Shown here piece after piece: positions 1-4,697 of a stretch of 15,048 nucleotides of DNA; positions within the stretch are counted from its first letter, which is position 1, and every line of letters starts with the position of its first letter. The translations under genes and the position numbers were made by a program. Where the stretch lies: the NCBI GenBank assembly GCA_002763085.1, contig PFCY01000102.1, positions 1-15,048 on the forward strand. Direction: 5' to 3'. The notes beneath the pieces were generated by a model, which was not told the DNA's origin, did not search any database, and saw nothing but the letters and a program-made list of their open reading frames with translations. This stretch comes from Candidatus Pacearchaeota archaeon CG10_big_fil_rev_8_21_14_0_10_32_14. GTDB taxonomy: Archaea > Nanobdellota > Nanobdellia > Pacearchaeales > GW2011-AR1.

Positions 1-39
1 AAACCATGTTAAGTTAGAGGGTTTACTTTACAGATTTTA

Positions 40-171
40 GGAGCGTGTCTAATAAATAATTTTCTCAAAGGGTTTTTACCTACCCCTTTTTAATTCTGAA
101 TTTTCTATTCACATTCCCCCCGCCTAAGCTCGCCTTTTGGTTGTGAAAACCCAAATTGTTAAACACGCTCT
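40..171. repeat. MITE-like element A with terminal inverted repeats and 7-bp flanking direct repeats
   Basis: GAGCGTGT at 41-48 is the exact reverse complement of ACACGCTC at 163-170, and similarity continues inward with gaps (GGGTTTTT near 70 against AAAACCC near 146). The segment is flanked by GATTTTA at 33-39 and GATTTTA at 172-178, each one base away from the inverted repeat, as a target-site duplication would be. No transposase is encoded. The right end (TTAAACACGCTC) resembles an internal motif of element B (GTAAACACTCGCTC). It could equally be a structured non-coding RNA. AT-rich 7-mers can match by chance, so confidence is moderate. Confidence 0.4.
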
Positions 172-250
172 GATTTTAATTTTTTGAAAATAGGTGCTAG
201 TCACATCCTCTCTTTCTATTGTTTACTTTGGTTTTCAAATTCCCACTAAA

Positions 251-269
251 TTTCTTTCTTCGAAAGAAA
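251..269. repeat. 8-bp hairpin inside element B
   Basis: TTTCTTTC at 251-258 pairs perfectly with GAAAGAAA at 262-269 around a three-base loop. A similar CGAAAGAAAAA hairpin lies in the second gene-free stretch at 2498-2517. Confidence 0.5.
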
Positions 270-324
270 AACCCAACTCATGATCTCTACTCGTGTCCAA
301 GACTTGAAATTAATGATAAAATTA

Positions 325-339
325 GTTCAAATCGTAAAC
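325..339 (+). repeat. Dispersed motif 1, copy a (GTTCAAATCGTAAAC)
   Basis: This 15-mer matches copies at 2380-2394 (GTTCAAGTCATAAAC) and 2685-2699 (GTTCAAGTCGTAAAC). A partial relative starts at 14919. In copies a and b it is preceded about 20 nt upstream by GACTTG (301-306; 2358-2363), which can pair with the CAARTC in the motif. Similarity extends downstream into CTCGCTC or TTGCTC. Confidence 0.6.
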
Positions 340-349
340 ACTCGCTCGC

Positions 350-372
350 CCTATCTTTATTTGAATTTCCTA
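350..372 (+). repeat. Dispersed motif 2, copy a
   Basis: A 23-nt stretch with core TTTATTTGAATTTCCTA matches 2624-2646 at 22 of 23 positions. It lies just inside the right end of element B, and the partner copy lies just inside the right inverted repeat of element C. Shared placement as well as sequence argues for common origin. Confidence 0.65.
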
Positions 373-420
373 TAGTTAGTAAAAACCAAAGTATGTGACT
401 AGCACCGGAAAATAATTATA

Positions 421-717
421 TTACATCAATACTAAAGCAAACGGAATACCTTGAACTGTTTTTATTCCTTCTTGAGAAATTATTTCCATGTCGAGAGCTA
501 TAGCAATAGACTCTTTTCCGACAATGTTGAATGTTGCGTCTTCACGCGTGTGAAATAGAATCCTTTTTCTAATATCTTCTTCTTGCAAATCCTCCCCTTT
601 GTAAAAACTTTCTTTTACGTCTAAGAATAATTTCTCTTCTTCGAAAGTTTTTCCTATAATGTCATTGTCACATATACTAACTACGTCACGATAAGACTTA
701 TGCAACTTAAAATTCAT
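421..717 (-). CDS. DUF424 family protein
   Basis: This is a 98-residue protein of the archaeal DUF424 family (COG2412). Recognisable family landmarks are the CDNDIIGKTFEE segment near the N-terminus, the FYKGE motif mid-protein, the NIVGKESIAIAL segment, and the closing VQGIPFALV strand, where relatives have a GVPHA-like sequence. The molecular function is unknown. The family is confined to archaea, and its place here beside aIF2-beta suggests a link to translation, which is inference. I chose the ATG at 717 over an upstream in-frame TTG at 732 because a TATA-like element (739-747) is centred 26 nt before that ATG, as for other genes in this window. No Shine-Dalgarno sequence is present, so the transcript is probably leaderless. 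Length is normal for the family. Confidence 0.85.
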   Translation of the reverse strand: MNFKLHKSYRDVVSICDNDIIGKTFEEEKLFLDVKESFYKGEDLQEEDIRKRILFHTREDATFNIVGKESIAIALDMEIISQEGIKTVQGIPFALVLM

Positions 718-738
718 AAAATAGAGAATCAATATCCA

Positions 739-747
739 CTTAAAAAC
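739..747 (-). promoter_or_regulatory. TATA-like element of the DUF424 gene
   Basis: On the minus strand this reads GTTTTTAAG, centred about 26 nt upstream of the ATG at 717, so transcription would start at or near the start codon. Confidence 0.45.
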
Positions 748-775
748 ACTTCTATAATCTTAAAAATTATAATAA

Positions 776-820
776 TTAAAAATAAAAAACAAGAACTAGG
801 TATAAAAATAAAAAATAAGT
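776..820 (-). terminator. Oligo-T terminator region after the zinc-ribbon gene
   Basis: On the minus strand, several T4-T6 runs follow the zinc-ribbon stop codon (A-runs on the plus strand at 784-789, 804-807 and 811-815). Archaeal termination typically uses such T-tracts without a hairpin. This fits separate transcription of the DUF424 gene from its own promoter. Confidence 0.35.
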
Positions 821-831
821 AAGCTATCGAT

Positions 832-984
832 TTATTTCTGAATTCCGCCCATTCTACAAACCGTTGTTCCACACTTAGGGCATTTTCCCTTAGCTATTTT
901 TGTACCTTTCTTTGTTAAAGATTCTTTTGGGTTTTGGATTTCAACCTTCTTTTTGCATTTAACGCAATAACCTATAGTTGCCAT
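832..984 (-). CDS. Small zinc-ribbon protein, DUF5679-like
   Basis: This 50-residue protein begins MATIGYCVKCKKKVEI and contains two CxxC knuckles (C7/C10 and C35/C38) separated by a basic linker with NPKE and KKGT segments, ending CRMGGIQK. The layout CVKC-x24-CPKCG followed by R-x-GG matches DUF5679-type single-domain zinc ribbons, related to the zinc ribbons at the C-termini of some type IA topoisomerases. A nucleic-acid or protein-binding role is likely but not specified by the sequence. A strong Shine-Dalgarno sequence, AGGAGG at 989-994, lies 4 nt before the ATG and fixes the start. It lies between DUF424 and aIF2-beta on the same strand, with 114- and 171-nt gaps that leave room for separate promoters. 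Confidence 0.85.
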   Translation of the reverse strand: MATIGYCVKCKKKVEIQNPKESLTKKGTKIAKGKCPKCGTTVCRMGGIQK

Positions 985-988
985 TTTT

Positions 989-994
989 CCTCCT
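989..994 (-). promoter_or_regulatory. Shine-Dalgarno sequence of the zinc-ribbon gene
   Basis: AGGAGG on the minus strand, 4 nt from the ATG at 984. It is one of only two clear Shine-Dalgarno sites in the window, since most genes here look leaderless. TATA-like sequences at about 1031-1037 and 1046-1055 would give leaders of about 25-40 nt. Confidence 0.7.
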
Positions 995-1155
995 TTCTTT
1001 TTTTTGAAATTCGTAGGAATTTCTTAAACTCTATAAGATTAATGGGTTTTTAAGGGTTATTGTATCCGGTAATCAATAAAGATTTATTTTTTTATGGAAA
1101 TTTTTTAGAAAAAATTATTGTGTATTGCGTTTTTGTCGATGGAGTATGATAATCA

Positions 1156-1575
1156 CTAAATTTTTCTGACAGGATATTTTGCGCCACAAGCAAGACAATG
1201 TTTTTGCGTCACCCCCGTGTTTGTGTCTTTTTGCAATTCAGTATCTGGTTTTCCGCACTCTTTACATAAAACAAACTCTTTAGTGAATTGTTCGATCTTT
1301 GTATTTATTTTGACAGATGGAACTTTATTATTCAGAACAAGCCAAGTGCCTTCAATTTGGCCAGATGTTGCCAGCTCTTTAAGTAAAAATTTAAGAAATT
1401 GATCTGGGTTTCTCCTCAAATACGAGGCAATATTATTAAAATTTGTTAAAATTGTTTTTTTACCTTCAATTCTACCTTCAATTTTTGGGATCTCAAAACG
1501 TTCAGATGAGTTTGAAACTTGAACTAGTTTAACTTCATTATATGCCTTTTCTAAGAGTTTATTATAATTATCCAT
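1156..1575 (-). CDS. eif2b: Translation initiation factor aIF2 subunit beta
   Basis: This is the beta subunit of the archaeal aIF2 heterotrimer, which delivers initiator Met-tRNA to the small ribosomal subunit. The 139-residue length is typical of archaeal aIF2-beta. An N-terminal helix (1-20) would contact aIF2-gamma. The central alpha/beta domain (about 25-95) includes the family segment TILTNFNNIASYLRRNPDQFLKF (split by family as TxxxNF and RxPxHxxKF-like motifs) and a GTWLVLNN strand. The C-terminal zinc ribbon has C104/C107 and C127/C130 (CKECG and CLACG), ending AKYPVRKI. The gene diverges from the plus-strand gene at 1626 across 50 bp with one central TATA box about 26 nt from the ATG. 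A leaderless message is likely. No anomalies are visible. Confidence 0.96.
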   Translation of the reverse strand: MDNYNKLLEKAYNEVKLVQVSNSSERFEIPKIEGRIEGKKTILTNFNNIASYLRRNPDQFLKFLLKELATSGQIEGTWLVLNNKVPSVKINTKIEQFTKEFVLCKECGKPDTELQKDTNTGVTQKHCLACGAKYPVRKI

Positions 1576-1596
1576 GAAATTAATGTGAAGATAGAG

Positions 1597-1608
1597 TTTA
1601 TAAATATT
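1597..1608. promoter_or_regulatory. TATA box shared by two divergent genes
   Basis: TTTATAAATATT lies at the centre of the 50-bp gap between the aIF2-beta start (1575) and the start at 1626. It contains the self-complementary TTTATAAA-type core and is about 24-26 nt from each ATG. A single TBP site could therefore serve both directions with leaderless transcripts. No second TATA element is evident in the gap. Confidence 0.55.
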
Positions 1609-1625
1609 GCATTACGTAATATTAA

Positions 1626-2168
1626 ATGTCATTCAGCATAAAAAATTTGGTGTTAGGAATTGCTATTTTTATATTGACAATTTCGGCGAGTGTATATGGA
1701 ATTTCAACTTTATATGGTAAGTCTCCGCAATATGATAAATTTTGTCCAAATATTATGACTTATACTGATTGCACTGATAAAGGGTACAACTGGATAAATA
1801 ATTCTTATCCAACATATAATGGGCCTGAAGCAAAACCTCTTTATGTTGATGGTGGATCATGTGATGTTTATACTAAGTGTCAAGAGCCCTTGCAAAAAGC
1901 TCAAGAGGAGTATCATAGAAAAATATTTTTAACTGCATTGCCTCTCGGAATCATTATATTGATAGTTGGGGCGTTGATATTTGGACTTGAGAGTGTGGGG
2001 GCTGGACTTATGCTTGGAGGAGTTGGAGTTATTCTATATGGAGTGGGAGGATTTTGGCAATTTACTGAAGACTGGATGAAATTTGTGTTGTCAATTTTAG
2101 CGCTAGCAATAATCATATGGCTCGCTTATTATTGGAATAATAAGGTGTTTGGCAAAAAAAAGAAATAA
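1626..2168 (+). CDS. Four-TM membrane protein with a four-cysteine extracytoplasmic loop
   Basis: I do not recognise a named family. The 180-residue protein has a hydrophobic segment at 7-27, a polar loop of about 70 residues carrying four cysteines (C40, C49, C79, C85) and many aromatics, then three hydrophobic segments (about 101-121, 124-144 and 150-169). The second to third stretch is glycine-rich. It ends in a basic tail, NNKVFGKKKK. The positive C-terminus and the cysteine loop suggest the loop faces outside, where C40-C49 and C79-C85 could form disulfides, which is inference. The ATG lies about 24 nt after the shared TATA box, with no Shine-Dalgarno site. A T7 tract directly follows the stop codon. 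Coding is supported by promoter position, composition and orderly topology. Confidence 0.75.
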   Translation: MSFSIKNLVLGIAIFILTISASVYGISTLYGKSPQYDKFCPNIMTYTDCTDKGYNWINNSYPTYNGPEAKPLYVDGGSCDVYTKCQEPLQKAQEEYHRKIFLTALPLGIIILIVGALIFGLESVGAGLMLGGVGVILYGVGGFWQFTEDWMKFVLSILALAIIIWLAYYWNNKVFGKKKK

Positions 2169-2175
2169 TTTTTTT
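2169..2175 (+). terminator. T-tract after the four-TM protein gene
   Basis: Seven consecutive T residues directly abut the TAA stop, the usual form of an archaeal intrinsic termination signal. Confidence 0.45.
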
Positions 2176-2379
2176 ATAATTCTCTTCACTCTCGATTTTG
2201 TCGAAATACTCAAATCAGCTACTTGCTTTGATTTTTTTTCTGTTAAATTCTTTGTTTCAGAAATTTCCACTCGGTGATGGATGCCTCTACCTTCTAGGTT
2301 AAGATGGGGGAGGAAGAAGGGAATATTATTAAATATAATTTGCTGCTCGAGCCCACGACTTGTATTGATATAAAATTTT

Positions 2380-2394
2380 GTTCAAGTCATAAAC
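2380..2394 (+). repeat. Dispersed motif 1, copy b (GTTCAAGTCATAAAC)
   Basis: It matches copy a at 325-339 at 13 of 15 positions, and the upstream context is also alike: GACTTG followed by an AT-rich spacer. In this copy GACTTG (2358-2363) pairs perfectly with CAAGTC (2383-2388). Confidence 0.55.
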
Positions 2395-2497
2395 TCTCTA
2401 CTCCCATCCACGTTTTGATATATATAAAAATTTGCCAAGACGTAAATGCTCGGCTTCGCAGATTAATGCTCACAAATTATGCGACACGGAGAACGAG

Positions 2498-2517
2498 ATT
2501 TTTTCGAAAGAAAAAAT
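2498..2517. repeat. Hairpin with GAAA tetraloop
   Basis: ATTTTTTC at 2498-2505 pairs with GAAAAAAT at 2510-2517 around GAAA (2506-2509), a GNRA-type loop. It resembles the hairpin at 251-269 in sequence. In DNA it is simply a near-palindrome. If transcribed it would form a stable small stem. Confidence 0.5.
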
Positions 2518-2587
2518 TAATCCAAATTTTTTTAATAGGGATAAAATTCAAATATTATTTCTATTATTATTTTTGGAGATTAGTGTA

Positions 2588-2626
2588 AGGATACCTCATC
2601 CTTTAAGACTAAGAGGATCTCATCCT
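2588..2626 (+). repeat. Short direct repeat AGGAT(AC)CTCATCCT x2
   Basis: AGGATACCTCATCCT (2588-2602) and AGGATCTCATCCT (2614-2626) are near-identical, and each can fold through GGAT/ATCC. A loosely similar GATGAGG...TTATCCTCA lies in the ligase/ABC intergenic region at 11673-11694. Confidence 0.4.
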
Positions 2627-2646
2627 ATTTTTATTTGAATTTCCTA
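2624..2646 (+). repeat. Dispersed motif 2, copy b
   Basis: It is identical to 350-372 at 22 of 23 positions (core TTTATTTGAATTTCCTA). It lies immediately inside the right inverted repeat of element C. Confidence 0.65.
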
Positions 2647-2684
2647 ATTTTTGTCTGAAACAAAAAATTGATTTCTTTTATTTA

Positions 2685-2699
2685 GTTCAAGTCGTAAAC
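2685..2699 (+). repeat. Dispersed motif 1, copy c (GTTCAAGTCGTAAAC)
   Basis: It differs from copy a by one base. The surrounding 27 nt (323-347 region against 2682-2708 region) agree at about 22 positions, including the trailing GCTC. It lies outside element C, upstream of the 84-residue gene's TATA box. Confidence 0.6.
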
Positions 2700-2724
2700 T
2701 TTTGCTCATTTTTCTTCCCCTTAA

Positions 2725-2735
2725 TATTTTTAAAG
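2725..2735 (+). promoter_or_regulatory. TATA-like element of the 84-residue protein gene
   Basis: TATTTTTAAAG is centred about 25 nt before the ATG at 2755, matching the leaderless spacing of other genes in the window. This supports that reading frame being real. Confidence 0.5.
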
Positions 2736-2754
2736 TGGAATAAAATGTATTTTT

Positions 2755-3009
2755 ATGTTATTTGAAACAAAATATTTTCCATGCAATACCCTTAATGGAA
2801 CTTTAGAGAATAAACCTGATTCAATATACTTTATTGGATCTGCAAACACATCAGATTTAACTTCTGCGGATGATATGAGAAATTTTAGAGATAACTTAGT
2901 AAGTCTAATCCCCGATGAATGGAAAGAACATGGAAGGATAATAAGAAGATATTCTGTTGATACACAAATTGTTAATGGAACATATATAGAGACTTTAATT
3001 TTTTCTTGA
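2755..3009 (+). CDS. Hypothetical 84-residue protein
   Basis: I do not recognise this protein. It is soluble-looking with no membrane segment. It alternates short hydrophobic strands with charged stretches (SADDMRNFRDNL; PDEWKEHGRIIRRYS) and has one cysteine (C10). Evidence for coding is indirect: balanced amino-acid composition unlike the low-complexity open frames just upstream, a TATA-like element at the typical 25-nt distance, and tight packing, since its stop codon ends 2 nt before the stop of the convergent DUF445 gene. No Shine-Dalgarno sequence is present. A small alpha/beta protein is plausible. No function can be assigned. Confidence 0.6.
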   Translation: MLFETKYFPCNTLNGTLENKPDSIYFIGSANTSDLTSADDMRNFRDNLVSLIPDEWKEHGRIIRRYSVDTQIVNGTYIETLIFS

Positions 3010-3011
3010 GC

Positions 3012-3431
3012 TTAAATCAATAATATAATTATGATTCCCTGGATAAGTCCTATCAATCCTCCGATAATAATTCCCAACAATTTAATCATCCTTAATTCTT
3101 TATTGATAACTTTTTTTATAAGAATTTCTATGTCTTCATTTGATGTCTCCTTGATTGTTCTTTCGATTACCTTATGGACAATTGTCTCCACTCCTCCTCC
3201 AATAAGGGGAATTTTTGTAATTTTTTTGTATGCCAGAGGAAGAATAAGATCTATATGACTCGCTATATTTTCTGCAAGAAAATCTTTTCTTTTTGGTAGA
3301 GCGCCATGAATCAATCCATAAATTTTTGGATTTTTTGGATGAAACAATAAATAAAATGCTAAAGAAATTGAAAGATAACTTATTAATGCGCCGAATAGAG
3401 TTGAAATAATAATTATTGATATATCTGACAT
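3012..3431 (-). CDS. Miniature DUF445 family membrane protein
   Basis: This 139-residue protein resembles the ends of DUF445 (YheB-type) membrane proteins. It has an N-terminal hydrophobic segment (about 6-30), the family-like LFHPKNPKIYGLIHGALPKRKD loop (about 29-50, with the PKRK motif), a central amphipathic helical region (53-115), then KELRMIKLLG and a glycine-rich C-terminal membrane segment (116-138) with GLIGLIQG. Bacterial members are usually 350-430 residues, so most of the central helical region is missing here. Both conserved ends and an intact frame argue for a genuine short form rather than a truncation. Function is unknown. It diverges from the gene at 3476 across 44 bp that share one TATA-like box. 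A same-strand open frame at 3172-3450 is a shadow. Confidence 0.75.
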   Translation of the reverse strand: MSDISIIIISTLFGALISYLSISLAFYLLFHPKNPKIYGLIHGALPKRKDFLAENIASHIDLILPLAYKKITKIPLIGGGVETIVHKVIERTIKETSNEDIEILIKKVINKELRMIKLLGIIIGGLIGLIQGIIIILLI

Positions 3432-3450
3432 AGAATAAAGAATTTAGCAA

Positions 3451-3460
3451 TATATTTAAA
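3451..3460. promoter_or_regulatory. TATA box shared by the DUF445 gene and the NTF2-like gene
   Basis: TATATTTAAA is the only TATA-like sequence in the 44-bp divergent gap. Its centre lies about 24 nt from the ATG at 3431 and 21 nt from the ATG at 3476. This repeats the arrangement at 1597-1608. Confidence 0.5.
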
Positions 3461-3475
3461 CTCTCTCTTCTAGAT

Positions 3476-3988
3476 ATGAAAAAGAGTGAAATTCAAAAAC
3501 CAAAATCGAAAAAGATTTTTTATATTATTCTAATAGTTTCGGGAATTATTGTTTTGTTTCTTGTTTTAGGATATTATTTTTTCTCGAAATTACAAGTAGG
3601 TTATAAAGATGTAAATAATATTATTGATGATTATTATAATAAACGCAATAGTCAGGATTACGAGGGGGCAATTAAATTATTACATCCTGATTTTCTAGAG
3701 GTCACTTCAAAAGAAAAGATGTTAAATCTGCTTACTGCAGTGGATCAAAAATTAGGACAAGAAACAAGTCATATAATGTTGAATTATTATATTAACAGTG
3801 ATACAGATTATGGAACAACAATCGAGGTTTCATATTCTGTCAATCGAACAATATACAATAGTAAAGAAACTTTTATACTAAAAAAAGATGGCGATGATTA
3901 TAAAATAATTGGTCTTAATATTATCTCAGATGGATTTCTTGAGGCAGCAACTCAAGACGATATAACCCAATTATCTCCCTTAATGTAA
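3476..3988 (+). CDS. Membrane-anchored protein with NTF2-like extracytoplasmic domain
   Basis: The 170-residue protein has a lysine-rich N-terminus (1-13), one hydrophobic anchor (about 14-36) and a soluble domain. The region 43-150 begins with a helix (VNNIIDDYYNKRNSQDYEGAIKLLHPDFLE) and continues with alternating strands ending in KKDGDDYKIIGLNI. This matches the usual pattern of NTF2-like (SnoaL/DUF4864-like) domains, where a curved sheet forms a pocket over N-terminal helices. The basic side before the anchor places the domain outside the cell. No catalytic residues can be named, and the fold call rests on pattern only. The ATG follows the shared TATA-like box at 3451-3460 by about 21 nt. 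The gene is convergent with the RPA-like gene at 4040. Confidence 0.65.
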   Translation: MKKSEIQKPKSKKIFYIILIVSGIIVLFLVLGYYFFSKLQVGYKDVNNIIDDYYNKRNSQDYEGAIKLLHPDFLEVTSKEKMLNLLTAVDQKLGQETSHIMLNYYINSDTDYGTTIEVSYSVNRTIYNSKETFILKKDGDDYKIIGLNIISDGFLEAATQDDITQLSPLM

Positions 3989-4039
3989 TATTAAATTTCT
4001 TTACCTATAACTTTGTCACGTTTGAATCGTTTATATTAT

Positions 4040-4696
4040 TTATCCTAACCATCTAATTTTCCCAGGACGAGGTTCGAATATAATCCCTTCTTCGAGAAGT
4101 TTTCGTATCTCTTGATTTATAATATCCGGCGTAGCTTCTCTTAACTGAAGAATAATCTTTTCTACTTCAATTCCGCCCTCGACTTCGGAATCTTTTATCA
4201 TTTTCAATATCTTATCTTTGATAGCGAACATTTCCGGAGAAATTTTAATTCGGGTTGTGTTTAGATTTTTTTCTTTTTCTATTTCAAGTTTTCTAACAAG
4301 CAAATATCTAGGATCAACTTTTTTTATTATTTCCGGAGAGATGTATGTTTCGTTGTTAAAATGTCTCAAACTTCCAATACAGATGATCGTTTCTCCTTGA
4401 GATAGGTCTTTGAGCTTCTCAGAATCGTCGCTGAACGCTTTCAAGCTGATTTGACCAGATCCGTCATCAATTTTTACAAAGATATATGATTTTCCCGATG
4501 AAGATTCAGATTGATATTTGTCAATAACATTCCCTATGATATTACATCGAATTATCTTTTTATCTCCAAGTTCGAGATAAGAAAATTTATCTCCGTTTAA
4601 AATTGCCTTGCCTTGCAATAAATCACCTATCCTCAATTTAAAACCTATATTCCTTTTGAACTGCGCGTTATCTGCTAGTGAATTTTGTTCGACCAT
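4040..4696 (-). CDS. RPA32-like single-stranded DNA-binding protein (OB fold plus winged helix)
   Basis: The 218-residue protein has an OB-fold domain at about 45-128 (IIRCNIIGNVIDKY ... YIFVKIDDGSGQISLKAF ... ETIICIGSLRHFNNETYISPEIIKK), the strand pattern of tRNA-anticodon/RPA-type OB folds, and a C-terminal winged-helix domain at about 155-215 ending EEGIIFEPRPGKIRWLG. OB followed by winged helix is the architecture of eukaryotic RPA32 and the archaeal RPA-associated COG3390 proteins. Its role would be ssDNA binding or partner recruitment in replication and repair. No zinc finger is present. The start lies 1 nt after the stop of the P-loop gene, and both follow mcm, so one transcript is likely and translation may be coupled. 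It is the last gene of the operon. Confidence 0.85.
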   Translation of the reverse strand: MVEQNSLADNAQFKRNIGFKLRIGDLLQGKAILNGDKFSYLELGDKKIIRCNIIGNVIDKYQSESSSGKSYIFVKIDDGSGQISLKAFSDDSEKLKDLSQGETIICIGSLRHFNNETYISPEIIKKVDPRYLLVRKLEIEKEKNLNTTRIKISPEMFAIKDKILKMIKDSEVEGGIEVEKIILQLREATPDIINQEIRKLLEEGIIFEPRPGKIRWLG

Positions 4697-4697
4697 C

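Larger units (their letters stand above)
193..406. repeat. MITE-like element B with 14-bp perfect terminal inverted repeats
   Basis: GGTGCTAGTCACAT at 193-206 is the exact reverse complement of 393-406. A second inner pair (ACTTTGGTTTT at 225-235 against AAAACCAAAGT at 382-392) extends the pairing after a 19-nt interruption on the left. GAAAATA occurs at 186-192, abutting the left end, and at 408-414, one base from the right end, resembling a target-site duplication. Inside are a hairpin (251-269) and two motifs shared with the 2.2-2.7 kb stretch. No protein is encoded. A non-autonomous mobile element is the simplest reading. A folded RNA is the alternative. Confidence 0.5.
1..420. other. Gene-free stretch filled by two inverted-repeat elements
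   Basis: No convincing coding sequence is visible on either strand. The stretch contains two adjacent segments bounded by inverted repeats (40-171 and 193-406, listed separately), plus motifs that recur in the gene-free stretch at 2169-2754. Local base composition differs from the flanking genes: a C-rich patch lies at 116-134 within otherwise AT-rich DNA. I infer non-coding repeat or mobile-element DNA rather than a decayed gene. Confidence 0.6.
2246..2669. repeat. Element C bounded by a 16-bp inverted repeat
   Basis: AATTCTTTGTTTCAGA at 2246-2261 matches the reverse complement of 2654-2669 at 15 of 16 positions. The interior holds dispersed motif 1 (2380-2394), a related CAAGACGTAAATGCTCG at 2437-2453, a GAAA-loop hairpin (2498-2517), a pair of AGGAT...CTCATCCT direct repeats (2588-2602, 2614-2626) and dispersed motif 2 (2624-2646). 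The terminal sequence differs from those of elements A and B, and no flanking direct repeat is evident. It may be a decayed or composite relative. Confidence 0.4.
2176..2724. other. Gene-free stretch carrying repeat element C
   Basis: Open frames at 2304-2588 and 2432-2638 overlap each other, lack promoters at the expected distance and are dominated by low-complexity F/L/Y/I codons, so I do not call them genes. The stretch instead shows inverted repeats, hairpins, short direct repeats and motifs shared with 1-420. Confidence 0.55.

Noticed and set aside
323..346. GTTCAAATC as a tRNA T-arm
   Set aside because: The 7-base loop match is present, but the flanking bases do not form a T-stem and no D-arm or anticodon arm lies upstream. 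The same motif recurs in element C without tRNA context.
718..732. Upstream TTG start for the DUF424 protein
   Set aside because: It would lie too close to the TATA-like element, and the added residues MILYF are not part of the family pattern.
2304..2588. Open frame of 94 codons in the second gene-free stretch
   Set aside because: It overlaps another open frame, has low-complexity AT-driven composition (runs of F, Y, K), lacks a TATA box at the usual distance and spans repeat motifs shared with another non-coding stretch.
2432..2638. Open frame of 68 codons overlapping the previous one
   Set aside because: It runs across the GAAA-loop hairpin and the doubled GGAT repeat, and shows no protein-like pattern or promoter.
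3172..3450. Alternative minus-strand frame overlapping the DUF445-like gene
   Set aside because: It is a frame-shifted shadow with repetitive S/K/Y/N content. The overlapping frame has recognisable DUF445 motifs and membrane topology.
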